A DNA stretch of 64,000 nucleotides from Takakia lepidozioides (lineage: Eukaryota > Streptophyta > Takakiopsida > Takakiales > Takakiaceae). The first letter of the stretch is position 1. Every line of letters starts with the position of its first letter. Location: NCBI GenBank assembly GCA_030704615.1, contig CM060734.1:44222042-44286041 (forward strand), written 5' to 3'. The notes beneath the pieces were generated by a model. It was not told the origin of the DNA, made no database searches, and worked only from the letters and a program-made list of their open reading frames with translations. A program made the position numbers and the translations under genes. Shown here piece by piece: positions 33,701-46,678 of the stretch.

Positions 33701-36700
33701 CCTTCATATTGCCCAAGCACCACATCTTCATCTCTGATATGCTCCACTGCTTGCAGCACCTGATACTCATACAAACAAAGCATAACCACTTGTTTGAATC
33801 TTGTCCATAAACTCACAACGTTTCCTTATTATCCCGCAAAAGGCTATGTCCACACTCTATGCAATATCTTAGCTGAAAAGATTGACAACACACCTTCAAT
33901 TTTTCATTGCGAATGTGCTCAGGGCTAAGTGAAACTGGTTTCTCCATAGCCACCAGACATAGGACCTGAAATCAAATGGAAGGAGCGCAATTTCCCTCAA
34001 CGAATCAGACAATCAAGTTGGAACACTCTATGCTTCCCTTCACCAATCATAGCACTCCTAGCCAATCAATGTAGAGCATCTCGTACACACAACCTGGTTC
34101 CCATCTCCAGCTGCATGAATCATATCAACAATCTCACTCAACACATGACCACCACATCCTAAAGGAGCTTCTACTTTACTTGACTGAGGACTTTTTGGCC
34201 TAAAAATACTACTTCACTATATAGGACATGCACCTTACCCTCCCCCCCAGTGTGTTGTTGTTAGCACATTTTTGGTAACTTGTCACAAGTACTGACATTG
34301 AAATGCTCCTTGTTAATTGACATGTACCTGTAGGAGGTGGTTCTGGATAATGTCTCGAATTATTCTGCAACCACCAAGCCACAAAACTTACCTTAGCCCT
34401 TCTCATGAGAACCTACAATGAGTGTCAAAAGAGGTGTAATTTTCAAAAGTGGCTATTCAATCCATAACTAGATCCGCTTCATATTCCCAGGAGCTTGATC
34501 TAGTTGAAAAGAATGTACCCATATTCATCAAAGTAACCACCTCGTCCTTCCGTCCCAAAGTCTTCCTTGAACACAATCTGCATGTACTCAACAATCTCAG
34601 AACTCAATGATTTCTACTCTACAGATAAATAAGCTGCCATTCAATTACTTGCTGTCCTCCATTTGGAGAAACTGGACCATTGAGTCCTGGTCCTGTGAAC
34701 AAAGGCATCACTTCCCCCCCCCCTTAAAGTACTCTCTATCTGTTTATCTATGTCTCTATATTGTCTGTCCCTCTTGCTCTGGATTTCCATCTCATTCTCC
34801 ACCTCCAGGTACTCCATGATCCTGTTATCCTACAGCGTTGTTCTACTTATATCCAACGGGTCCTTTAGGCCTCCCCCAGATGTAATTTTTTCCTTTCTTT
34901 CTTTCTTCGATTGTAACACTTTCAACTTCAAAATGAAAATCCGTTCCCCGTCCCCTTGCCCCTTTTCCCCTGTACAGAGATTGACGTTCTATTTCTGAAA
35001 AGAGCATCTTGAAGTATCCTTCTGCATACCTGGACATTGTTAATATTGTCCCGGTTCCAAAGTGGCACAAAGAAGCGATTCGCAAACCTCATGACCAACT
35101 TAAACTCAGAAACCACAGCACCACATTTGTCAGCTGAACAACCCAAGAAAATGGAGGCTTATCAGAGCCACAGATGGTACAAAACAAATACTGCTAATCA
35201 GTAGAAATACAATATCCTATATCCTCCTATATAAGTGCATTGAAATCAGATATTCATTACTTGGTTACACCATGACTGGAATACTGCCTGTTCACTGGGA
35301 GCTGTACCAGATTTTGGACCATCTCTTTGCCAAGGTAGTGATCAATTCGATAAAGCTGTTCTTCTGTAAACAGCTCTCCCAACTCAGCACTCAAGGCATC
35401 AGATGAAGCCAAGTCTTTTCCAAATGGTTTTTCCACAACAATCCGTGACCAACCTCCTGGCAGGTCCACCAACAGTAACCGTCAATCCAGCAATATGCAA
35501 TTTGTTTGAAAACTAACATTTAAACTCACCAAATCTGTGCACACAGCCATGCCTTAGATAACGGGCAATGCAAACTACAGAGTGATCTTGAGTTCCACTG
35601 AGCTCGGTGCAAGGACCATGCATTTACATTGAACTATAACAGGCAATGTCCGAAGAGCTTGGTCTTAGTTGCACTTTAGAGAAAGGCGAATTTAGAGAAG
35701 TGACTTCAACCACCACATTTTTCTCTTCATATATGTAGCACCCCTACACAACCTGATTAGCACAAGCCATTGCCCACTATCCAAAAAAGGTGTTCAAATA
35801 ATCTCTTGCATCTTACTGTGTTTGCAGGTTACCTGAGGGGGTACCATAAGGAAAGAAACTAAAACTAAAACTTTACCACATCCACAGCAACCTCATAGAT
35901 AGAGAACGCACGTGGATTCATGCAAAATTTCCGTATCATTTTGCTCACAAGAGGGTACACGGAAGGAGGCAGCGCAAGATAAAAGAGTCTGCGGGTAGGG
36001 TTTTCCTTCCCAGATTTTGCTTCCTCATGAATAGAAATTCTTTTATTTAGGCTGATATAGCCATCATCAGCATCATAAGGCCCAGATATATATGTGATCT
36101 GCCATCCACAAGGAGCAAGACAAATGCTTAATCTCTCTTCTTTGTCCGCTAGCCCTCTGGGCCTCCTGCAACTGTGAAGTCTCTAGTAACAGTTTGACTT
36201 GTAGTAGAATGACAGGTAAATTTGTCATGTGGATTCCCAGCTAGAGGGCTAGAGCAACAGTCTGGAGTAAACCTAAGACATCAATGCCTAGTCATAATTC
36301 CTAGTAAGACATCAATGCCAGCATAGGTACTTCCCAGCATGTACCCCACAAGTGTAAAGGCTATCATAGTAGATGACTAGATGATAAGTAAGTATCCCTT
36401 CCAAAACCATTGCACCAAGGATGACATAAAGCAAGTGAATCTAAGGAGGTTCTGACTCATTACCAGATGCAAGAACTGGTTGACAATCTCCATAGGATCT
36501 TTTGTGCAGGTTGCGTTCCCTGTTCTCAAGTACCTGGATCCCCCACGGGCAGATAAACACATGACCTGATGAACATGGTTGTGTTAACCACTTGCAAACC
36601 TCCCAAAGTGCACATAATATGCTGTCCTTCTTCTCAGTTGACTTTCACAGGCTGCAGTAACAGGGAGATGGTCTAGAGAAAAAAGTGAGACACTACAATA

Positions 36701-37975
36701 TGTCTGGTCTGTACAATGCAGGAAGTGGAAAAAAGAACCATTTTTTCTTCTCCTGTCCTGCATATTGCGTGATCTGACTCTCTTTCAAGATTCCCAATCC
36801 TGAGTGAAGGCCTTCATTTGAAGCTCTTCAGTGACTCACAGCCTACCTTTGCATGCACACAGTCTTCTGTCAACACTAGATGTATCCTGACGGAGTTCTT
36901 GGTTTGTGGCCCTCTGTGGACATTATAAAGTTTCTTTCTTGTCCCATACATATTTGTTTGCTTAAAACCTTCGAGGAAAACAGACCATCAACCCAGTTCA
37001 TCATTTCTGCTCCATCTCTATCTACTCCCCTTTCTCTCTTCCCACGTTTCTGTATGGAGGCTCACTGCCGAAGAGGCTGATCAAGAACGAAATAGTTCGA
37101 TAAGAGAGGGCATAGTGAAATTGGGAAGGGACGAGGGAAATATTGCTGGTACCACTGACAGAATAAGCTAAAGCCATGGAGGCCTTCTAGAACAGATCCT
37201 TGTTGACGTACATTGCATGTAGTGTGTTCATAGGAGATTATATGGCAAATTAAAACTTCCAATAATTGTCTGTTGCTGCAAAGACCAGAAGCTTACCCTC
37301 GTAGCCGATCATGCAGATCATGATCTGAGATCTTGGTCCTTGCATACCCGAAAACATGCAATTGATTACTTGGCAAAAAACCCTACAATTCAATAGACAC
37401 AACCTGTGGCCATTAAATTTTCATGATGTCATAACCTTTATTTCATTTGCTATTAGCTTTGTGGCTTCTTTCAAAATCTGATGTACTCATTCAAAAATTA
37501 GTAGGCATATATGTGTCTCTTGCGTTTCTAGGATACCTCCGTAGTCTCTGTAATAAGATAGACCGGAGACAAAATGAGTAAATGTATACAATCATGCAAT
37601 ACAATTCTCAAATCCAAATTACTCCGGTTTGCATGTATTGAACAGAAGTGATAGCGCAAAAGAAGGTCGCATTCACTTGACCAGGTCGAATAGACCTTCA
37701 CCTCCCCTCTAAAACAATCAGCATCAATTCATGGCAATGGCATAAGGTGAGAGTTGGTTGAAACTCTGCAGAAAAGGTACCTGCTTGAAGAGGTTGAAAA
37801 TTGCTGGAAATGTTTTCTTCTTGGCAAGGTCCCCGGAAGCACCGAGAACGACCACAGAGAGGCAGCTACCTCCAACAGATCTTGCTTCCAAAGAACCATC
37901 AGCCTTGCGATTATCACCAGAGGCAACCTCATTGGATGCCAAATGACCGACTACAGAGTCAGTCGAAGGCTTCAT
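30708..37975 (-). CDS. G6PD: Glucose-6-phosphate dehydrogenase, cytosolic type (15 exons)
   Basis: Minus-strand exons: 37975-37781, 37382-37297, 36533-36464, 36098-35912, 35456-35308, 35098-35030, 34577-34519, 34364-34328, 33965-33894, 33759-33612, 33443-33348, 32994-32924, 31616-31501, 31293-31248, 30890-30708. All junctions keep phase, giving 527 residues (Arabidopsis cytosolic forms about 515). It oxidises glucose 6-phosphate with NADP+, the entry step of the oxidative pentose phosphate pathway. Visible landmarks: [11 protein letters not shown] (NADP-binding), [14 protein letters not shown] (cytosolic-isoform signature), VVEKPFGKD, the active-site [33 protein letters not shown] and a C-terminal GYIWIPPTL. 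There is no plastid transit peptide, and the plastid-type regulatory Cys region is absent. A GTG codon lies upstream of the chosen ATG, so the start could differ slightly. Intron 12 carries a LINE fragment. The gene looks intact. Confidence 0.95.
31925..32830 (-). pseudogene. LINE ORF2 C-terminal fragment inside G6PDH intron 12
   Basis: An uninterrupted 301-residue frame has [20 protein letters not shown] near its start, a typical post-RT segment of non-LTR retrotransposons, and [20 protein letters not shown], a C-x2-C-x7-H-x4-C zinc knuckle. The RT and endonuclease domains are missing, so it is 5'-truncated near 32840. It is in the same orientation as the host gene and within the 1307-bp intron. 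The long open frame implies a young insertion. It is not the same family as the LINE at 1-3 kb (different zinc spacing, no RNase H). Confidence 0.8.
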
Positions 37976-39718
37976 CGCCACTGTTTCAAGTGACAGAAAG
38001 GTCACTCAAAAAGAAAGCAAAGAGGCTTGGTCCCTTGGCTTACGACGTGATTATCTTCATCACTCCATGGAGGCGACTGCACATTTTACCTGAATCAATT
38101 CCTGCCGTTGGAATCATTACGTCGAGCTGAACCTTGTAAGCAATTGGTACACACTGTGACAAACGAAATGGAGCCGTTTATTATCTCACCCAAGTTCTTA
38201 AATCCAGTCTGAACATTGTACTGATAGAAACCGAACAATCCGTTCCGAAAATTACCTCCTCCAAACATGATTACACCAAATATTCAGCTTCAATGCAGTG
38301 TCAGAAAATAAACATCAGCGTTTTTAATGAAGAAACGGAGATGACAGTACTGAGGTCTTCAACCAATCCACCACTGCTCTACCAATCAAAATCACTAGAA
38401 GCAAGCAGTTCCCAGAAAAACGAAATGCATTCACTAATCTGCGGAGCAATCAACGTATTAAACGTAACACAGTCATAATTCTTAGATTCAGCTCAGCTCA
38501 GCTGTTAAATCAACCTTCAGAAAATGGCAAGAGAGAGGATATTTGACCTCCGGGCACTGAAAGAAGCTAGATACCCTTGCATACTTGAAGAAACTGATGA
38601 CACAAATCAAATCGAATAAGAAAATCTTCTCACGACTTTTCGAGCACAGACTGGTCAAACGTTCTGCCTTCGATGATGCGAACTTCACTGCGAAGGCTTG
38701 AACAGAGTGCGGGAAACAGACATGAATGGATGAAGCTCCCGAGACGAATCAGGATGTAATTGTGGTTCAAGACGAGACAAACAGCATCGCCAACACGCCA
38801 CTCACGCACACGCTCCTCGGCCCAAGTCCCCAGAGTATCGGTTCCACAGGCCTAGATTTTAATGGGACACTGCCCCGTGACCGACAAAGTAACGTGCAAA
38901 ACAGTGCGGGATATATATTTCAATAGAAACGCTGGAGAATGGTTTTATTGACCAACGGCCCTGTAGGTTTGAGAGGAGGAGAGAAGGGGAGAGGAAGCGT
39001 TGCTGATGTTGGAGCTTGGAAGAATGGGCATCTGTGTACAGTGGAGGGTGTGATGTATGTCGGGTGTGCGCTGCTCACATTTTGCACGGCTCATCCTTTC
39101 TAGGTGACTCTGCTGTCCCTCCTTTCATACATGGCTTGTGGTCTACCTTACCGTGGCTGACTTTTGTCGTTGCGTTGGGTTTTGGTGGGATTTGGAAGCA
39201 GTGGTAAGTAAGTCGCTCTGCACATGTGGTCAGTGCAGGAGGGCCATAAAGCGAGTTTGTAACCTAGCTCCACATATTCGCATCCAGAATGTCCCTCTGA
39301 AATGGACAGCTTTAGCAGTGAAATGAAATGCAAAGCGTTGCACATGGGTCTCATGGAGTTTTTCTTTTCCTTTTTTTGTTCTCATAACAGGAGAAGGTGA
39401 AGTCGCCTTTGCATGGAGAAAGGCGGCCCACCATAAGTCCCTGACGACAGGATCGTGTATTAAGGGTTCGTATTGACCCTCTATTTCGGTTCTGTAGCAG
39501 GGTCGCAGAATTCTTCACGGATCAGCTGAAGGTGTAGCACAATGTTGACAGATGACTTCATGGGTGTTGCAGGGAACTGTTTCTTCCTCGTGACTGGAGA
39601 GGCACCGGATAAGAAACTCTTGTAAATGAGTGGGAAGTCTTCCCTGAAAAGTTGTCTATGTTCTTTCTGAGCTTAGCACCCCAAATGTTTGACGCAATAG
39701 GGTGTGGGAAAATCAAGG
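37976..39718. other. Divergent intergenic region between G6PDH and Nudix genes
   Basis: This 1.74-kb region separates the two head-to-head start codons and must hold both promoters. I see no definite TATA box. Short frames (38293-38478, 38726-38926) lack domains. Confidence 0.4.
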
Positions 39719-42700
39719 ATGCCTTTGAGTAAGCCGTTGCATGGGACGGTTGCTCCACCAAACGAAACGATTGTAGACAGCCAATTCAAGGGAAAAAATC
39801 AAATTCTTGATGAAAATAACTCAACAGGAAGTGCAGTTACCAATACTAGCGTGTTAAAAGCCAGTGTGGACAAGTACGAGGGGGTCATTGTGGATGCCAG
39901 CAGCATGCCAGCAGACATTCCCACTTTTGTGGACTCTTTGAATGCATCCCTTGCAGATTGGAAACTGAAGGTATGCATGTGTCGATAATGATAGAATATC
40001 TCGTCTCATTATTGTCTCTCCATATTATGAGATTCCCAACCACTGCACGGAATGGTAGCAGAAAAAACTTACTCAATTACATGAACATGTTCTCAGTGAA
40101 AGAGAGGATGAGTACAATTAGATAAGCTCCTGTTGAATTTTACCTGAGATGAGGAATTGCATAGGTTTGTATGATTCTGCTTGATTTGGTCCTTCGCTAT
40201 GTTAATGGTTATCGTTTGGATCGTCAGTAATACCATCAATAAAACAAGAATGTACTTTAGGCTTTAGGGGAATACAAGCCTTCTGTTACTTTAGGACAAT
40301 TGCTCGAAGGTCTTTTGGGGACTTACATCAGAGGACTGTTATGCCCCAGCATTTGGCCAATTTCTCATTCGAGCCAAGGGCCCAATTCAATCAGTGGCCC
40401 ATTGCTCATAAATGAGCTAGACCAGTCTGCAACTGTAGTCAAGGGCTAGGATCGATGGTTAGCTTGTGTTTGATGTTGGCAGAACCTCAAAGGAGTGTGG
40501 TTGAAGTTGCCTACAGCAAATGCCAACCTGGTAATCCCTGCAATTGAGGTGAGACCTACTCATTTTTATTCTTTTGTTGTGTGTAACAGCACTATTTTGC
40601 TTTTTAGGTTTTTAGGTCTGATTTGTAAATTTCTTATTGATTCTGTTGACTCGAATTTTATGAGGTCTCCTGAATGACCACCCCTTCAAGTCATCCCTGC
40701 AAGTGTGTAACCTCTAGATCATTGGTTGCTAGTGTTGTCCATATTAAGGAGATGGGGCCTCTGCAGGTTTTGCATATTAAACCCATGAACAATCTCTGAA
40801 GGTCTCTTTGTTTTGTAAGGTGGTATGGGCTAGCATGTACTTCGTATATATTTCACCTCATCATAAAGGATCTATCGGACCCATGGTGTATTCTATTTGT
40901 GAGGCCTTTCCATCTTATGTTTGCATAGTGTGGTGTGGCATGATGCAGGCAGGCTTCAGGTATCACCACGCAGAGCCAGCATATGTTATGCTTGTCAAGT
41001 GGCTTCCAGACACACCCTCAACGCTTCCTGCAAATGCAACGCATCAAGTGGGCATTGGGGCATTTGTGATCAATGACAAACAAGAGGTACACCCTCTTTG
41101 GCAACCTGGTCATGTCCTATCACACTTGAAGCAACTATTTAATCTAGAAGACTGTTTATGTGAATTAGTGCAAACCAGTTCTATTAGAAACATACACAAT
41201 GATCAAGGGGACAGTAACTGAAATATAAATTGGAAATTGTGAACTGGATGGACAGATCCTGGCAGTGCAAGAGAAAAGTGGAACTTTCAAAGGGACTGGA
41301 GTTTGGAAGATGCCTACAGGGGTTGTACTTCAGGTCTGTTATCCATCCCTGTTTGAATGATTTTGGTTGAGTTGAACATCTTATGAGAGACAAATATCTG
41401 GCCGTCATGCAGGGGAGACCCGAAGCACTTCCCAGTTGCTCTCAAGTTTTTGTGACAGTTACAGCAATAAGTAAGCAACAGACTTGTCATGAATATGGCA
41501 GGGTCCTGAGCACTTCCACAGTGGCCAGCCTGAAAGCCACATAACAGCTTTGTGCTCCTTTGCAGCATTGAAATGGGTTTTGCCCCTCATATACGTATTC
41601 CCGTGATGAATATGACAGGCTTCTGGGCGCCTGACAGTGGCCAGTCTGAAGACCATAGTGACAATTCACCTTTGCAGTGATGAAGTGGATTCCACCCTTA
41701 CAGATACTTATGGTATGCAGTTTGGCTTATAGTGATGAGAAGGAGTTTCCACCAAGATGTTTGCTAATTTGTTCTCAGACTATGTTGGGTACGCAAATGC
41801 GCCTAAATACACAGGGAGAGGATGTCTTTGCTGGAGCTATCAGAGAGGTGAAGGAGGAGACAGGGGTATGTCAACCCTCCCTTACCCTGCCAACACATAT
41901 GGAAAGGGCTGCAAACATATGGAATCTTGTGCATATTTTGCTTCCTATCTAGGTTGTCCCCAATCCAACAGTGCCAACCCCTCACTTTGTAGCATTAGGT
42001 TCTGCAACACTCAAGCAACCACAGGGCACTTTCTGTGGAGAAGGTCTGTTAACTGCATCATTGTGCAGCAAACACGAAGGCATTGTCCTGGCTTTAAGAA
42101 ACTCAAGCATTTGATAGATCTTCAATTAACTAGTGGCACTGTTAAAGCATGCACCAGGTCTGACTATGAGAAAAGGTCACACAGCTGAGAAGGTAGAGGA
42201 TGTCATGCATTCTCTAGATGATGAAGAGCTACAGACAGTCTGTCCTATGTCTTACCCCATGTCCCTCTTGCACAGTTCTAAGTTGGAGGCTACCCAATGC
42301 AACTCAACTTTGAGGTTTTCACAAGGCATACAAGGCAATGCCTACTGGTTACAGATAAAAAACATTGCTGGTGGACATGTTCAAAGCACAATGTGTCAAT
42401 CCAATCCCGGTCAAAACCTGTACAGAAATGCATGTAGTGATCCAAGATGTTGTCTGACCTCTATGGATTAGGGGCTCAGTTTCCATGGGTTCCCTGGTTT
42501 TCAACTTCTTTTGTTGTAACTTCTAAAGGTTATTATCTCTGCACGAGAAAACGAAGAAAGCATCAATCGGCACTTTTCTTTTGTGTTAGTTTTCTACTTG
42601 AACACAGGTTTTGCAATTTCAAAATGAATTGTATTTCTGTGCAATTCATTAAGCAGAAGTGTGTATTTTGAAAATGGGAAACATTTCACTCATGCTGGAA

Positions 42701-43574
42701 ATATATGCTGGATGGAAATTGCAGGTTGATGCAGAGTTTGTGGAGGTGATAGGATTCAGGTATTAACCTCATTTCGTATTTGTCCAGTACTCTGTTTTCT
42801 TTTTCTTTGGGTGAAAAATAGGAAGTGCCCCAGTACTCTCTCCAAACCAACTGACTGAGCCAAGACAATTTTATATACGAACTCAAGTAGCCCACCTTTT
42901 TGTGCTCCAGCCAACTTGGCCGCCGAGCCACAAGCCTATGAGAAGCAATCACTAAAAGTGTCTATTTATCCTATCAGTATAATAGAAATGTTTATATAAT
43001 CAAGTTTGTGTGTGGGTTTGGATGCAGGCAAGCACACGGTGTCGCATTTGGGAAATCAGACTTGTTTTTCCTCTGTGTCCTTCGGCCTCTCTCATCAGAG
43101 ATTGTCAAATCTGACACAGAAATTGCAGCAGCCAAGGTACTTAAAATGCACTGTTTTTCGTGAACATGGCATTGGAAGGATAGAACTTAATTGTGCAGGG
43201 GAGGACAGGAGATCTATTGTTTGATGACTGTCCCCTGTGACACTGACTACGGCTTCCCTTTAGGGCGTATGTCATTGTAGTGAATACAATGACATACTAT
43301 TTGATTGAGTTTGAGTCATTTCACTGGTTATGACAGCTCCCTTTGGTTAACCTATCATCACATGTTGTATTGTGGTCAGTGGATGCCTCTGGCAGAATTC
43401 AGGTCACAGGCTTACCTGAAAGAAAGGAGATTGTTGGGAAGGATGCTGGAGGTTTGCATTGCGACTGTAGAGAGAGGCTACAAGGGCTTCACTGTTGAAG
43501 ACATGAAGACGGGCTCTCAGAGGAAGCCCTCCTATTTCTATTACAACAATGCTGGTTTCCAGGACTCGATGTGA
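39719..43574 (+). CDS. Nudix hydrolase, plant NUDT2/7/8-like (8 exons)
   Basis: Exons 39719-39970, 40483-40548, 40949-41086, 41256-41333, 41815-41865, 42725-42759, 43028-43136 and 43380-43574 join in phase to 307 residues. The N-terminal pre-Nudix domain shows DKYEGVIVDASSMP, GVWLKLP and YHHAEPAYVMLVKWLP. The core has VGIGAFVIND, then a perfect Nudix box split by intron 4: G-x5-E-x7-REVKEETGV. FGKSDLFFLCVLRPLSSEI and WMPLAEF follow, as in Arabidopsis NUDT2, 6, 7 and 8. Family members hydrolyse ADP-ribose, NADH or related nucleoside diphosphates and modulate oxidative and immune stress. I cannot tell the substrate from sequence, and no convincing organelle signal is seen. The ATG at 39719 follows an in-frame TAG at 39698. 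The gene looks intact. Confidence 0.93.
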
Positions 43575-45523
43575 CTTTTTTCTATTACAACAATGGGGAT
43601 TTCCAGGATTGAATTGCATTCGGCTGACATGTTGTACGTCGTGTAAATAACCTCATGATAGGACATGGACGTGTACAGAAATGTGGGCAAGTCCTGCAAG
43701 GGTGGGCGTTTTATGCCAGCTGCAAAATGATAATACTGTTGACGTTCAGATCTCAATTGTGAATTGCCAAATGGGGTAGTATAACTTTCCAATCTTGGGC
43801 TCTAGAACATCCGCAACCTTAGATGCTCAGTATCTCCATAGAGCAAGTGGATGCTTCAGTTTTTGCTCTCAAGGTGATTTAAGAGGGGGGGGGGGGGGAG
43901 AGAGGCGCGGGCGGGCGGGAGGGGCGGATGAGGGGGGGGGGGAACATTTGACGTGGGGAGCTTCCACCCCTCTGATGAGGCTGCCGGAGGGCGGGTTCCC
44001 CAGCAGTACCTCGCGGGCCGTACTTGTCAGCTCAAGGCGTGCGCCATCAAATCAAGCCACATAGTGGAGATGTCTTTGTTTGCTGCAGCCTCATGTGCTC
44101 TGCTTGTCACTACTTCTTCCCCATCTCATCCCTCAGCTCCTCCCATGTATGCTCCCTCCGTGTCTGCTCCCCCCTTATCTGGTCATCCCCCATGTGTTTC
44201 GGGTCCCTCCGACACCGATTTCCGCTGTTCCCCCCTTGTCTGCTTCCCTTATGTGATCCTCCCCCAGCTATCTCTGGTGGTGCCCCCGACACCGATATGT
44301 CATTGTCTACTCCCTCCTCGTCAGAGCCCATGTCTTTGCTCCCCCATCACTTGTTTCCACTCCATCTCTGTATGCTTCCCCCAACACATAGGGATCCTAC
44401 CATAGACCTCAATATGGAGGAAGTGCCAAAGATTAGGACGTTGCAAACAACTGGGGGGGTTCCATTTCAAGTCCTTTCCAGCTATATATGTTGTTTTTCT
44501 TGCGACAGAGTCCGACGTTTTTTCAACTTGTGTGACTAACAAGCCATTATGCGCGCATGAGTTGCGTGCATGGCTTAAGCAGGCTACTAACTCTTCCAGA
44601 GCCAATTTAAAAACTAAAGCCCAATATTACAATTGTTCTTGTGCCTGAATGATAATCTGGTGCTACATTGAGGTCTACCATTGACATCATGCTACCACCG
44701 TTTTCCCGAAAAAAATTATGTCCGTCAGCAAAGAAACAGCCGAAGTTGGCATCTCCCCTCGAATTTGGATATGAAGCCTCAGCACCAGGTGGAAACAAAA
44801 GCAAAAAAATACAATCATGGGCTTCACGGTTGAGGGTGGGAAAGCAAAACGTTACGAAAATCATGAACAAAAGATCGCACAAGCTGCTGGCCTCGCAATG
44901 CTCAACTTTTCTGCCAAGCTTTCCACCCTTTCCTCCTTTGGGAAGTCCAAAGGCGATGCTCCCGGCACAAATTGTGCATAAAGCATTCATCTCTCTTCAT
45001 CATAGTAATGTTTTAGCTTTCCTGATATCCATTCTTTCCGTTTCCAGTATGAAATATTTAAGCCTATGGTTTTTCCTACAATGTTCCATATCACACGTTG
45101 TCTCCTCTCACATGGGTGTGAGATGAGCCGTTCAAAATGCCAGGTGCGATCTCAAGGTGATCCTGGAAGCCCCACTTTCTGATCTAGTAGTGATTTGATC
45201 ACATATCCTTCGTAGTTAGCCGAATTTGGACTTGGTCAAAATTTCGAGATCAAGTGTGAGTTACACTGAGTGGAGTTACACTCCCTGAGACTTTTAAAGA
45301 TGGTTGTCACAGCAAAAACTAGAGGTGGTATCCACAACTAGAGGTGGTACCCTAAATGCTCTACGTAACAACTTCAATACAGCTACTACAATTATGCATC
45401 AATGTTTCAAAAATATCCATTTCAGATCCTTTACAGCCTTCATCAGCAACAAGCGTAAACTAGAACAAGCTCACACATACCCTTACAGGTACATAAGCAA
45501 TGACACATTTGTTCCAAATGAAG
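43575..45523. other. Spacer with G-runs and unassigned frames
   Basis: G homopolymers lie at 43885-43898 and 43932-43942, then a C/T-rich stretch to 44400. Overlapping frames at 44607-44990 (-) and 44668-45126 (+) are free of stops but show no family signature. No gene is called. Confidence 0.35.
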
Positions 45524-45590
45524 TAGTAGCCGCAAGATGAAGTGGCTCTCAGTACATCGGCCAATTTGGCTAGAGTCTTCTCTATCTACA
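45524..45590 (+). repeat. Short dispersed repeat, copy 3 (diverged)
   Basis: It reads AGTAGCCGCAAGATGAAGTG, GCTCTCAGTACATCGGCC and then GAGTCTTCTCTATC, aligning with the copies at 15652, 30309 and 60276. Confidence 0.55.
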
Positions 45591-46027
45591 CTCCATCCCA
45601 TGTAATCCAATGTCACCCCCACTGAAAGTTCCATGTCAATCTCAAGAGGGGAGAAAGATTTGACATGCCCAAACCAGGTGTAGTGACGTTTGCATTAATC
45701 TTTTATATTACATTATTCTTAGTGTTCTCCCAATAAAACTTGGTTGTCAAAAAAAAAGGAAAAAAACTCATTATTACCTTCTTAAGACAGTTTATTTTAA
45801 TTAGGTAAACTCATAGTAGTTGACTACTGGATCCTAGCTAATTTTTGCAGTTTGTTGATAGCAAGATATTCTTGTTGACAACAAACTCTAATCGATCCCA
45901 AAGATAAAAAAAAATTTAAAAAAAAAACCGTGTGAAGGATCCCTATTCCTAATGATTGACACTCTGGCATAAAAGCTTTGGGTAATTACTCTTTTGTGAA
46001 ATTGAGGTTCATTTTACGGTTCCATAT

Positions 46028-46678
46028 TTTATAGCTTCTCATTGTTGAATAATTGGGAGTTTATTGCTCACGTGAGCAGGCAGCGGCCCCATGCATGGAC
46101 GTTGGGTGCCCTGGGTGGCCCCGCCGCGACCCATGACCCGGCCCGGGTGGGTCTGCCGCGAGGATAGGTCTGCCGCGAGGCAAGGTCCGCAGGCCCTGAC
46201 CGGCTGACTGCGGTTGTTTTCTAGGTTAACATATAAAAAAATGTCAGGATAGCAATAAGTAGCGGGTAGTGTGGTGGTTGGATAAATTGAGTGGTACCTA
46301 CGAGTTTGTTGGTTCAACTTTGGCTGGAGCTAATGTGCATTAATGATGGTTTTGGCTGGTGCTGCATTTGTATTAATGACCCACCCTTTTGATGGGCGAA
46401 TTATCCCGCAAAAAATTCTAAGTCCCGCGCGCGGGCGGACTGCGGCGCGACGAGCAGACCATTCCGTTGGACCCAAGACGTCCAACCCGCGAGCGGACCC
46501 GAGACCCGACCTGCCAGCAGTGAGCAAACCCTACCCTCGAGCAGACCCAACTTGACCTGCCAGTAGACCTGGACCCGCCGGGTGGTCGCGGATGCGCCCA
46601 ACATCCATGCATGGGCCGCTGCCTGGCTTACACGTGAGCCTTAAACTCCCAATTATTCAAAAAATGAGAGGCTATTTT
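46028..46678. mobile_element. 650-bp terminal-inverted-repeat element (MITE-like)
   Basis: The left end (46030-46112) and the reverse complement of the right end (46588-46678) match over about 80 bases, including AATAATTGGGAGTTTA, CTCACGTG and GCAGCGGCC(C)CATGCATGGA. The interior is strongly GC-rich (GACCCG/CGGGTC words) in contrast to AT-rich flanks, and codes for nothing recognisable. Long inverted repeats point to a non-autonomous DNA transposon; the superfamily is not determined because I cannot fix the target-site duplication. Confidence 0.65.

Noticed and set aside
43795-44539. Frames of 89-171 residues over the G- and C-rich region
   Set aside because: Low-complexity Pro/Ser/Gly translations caused by homopolymers and CT-rich sequence.
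44607-45126. Overlapping frames of 127 (-) and 152 (+) residues
   Set aside because: Neither shows a domain, conserved motif or convincing splice context; one must be a shadow and possibly both are chance.
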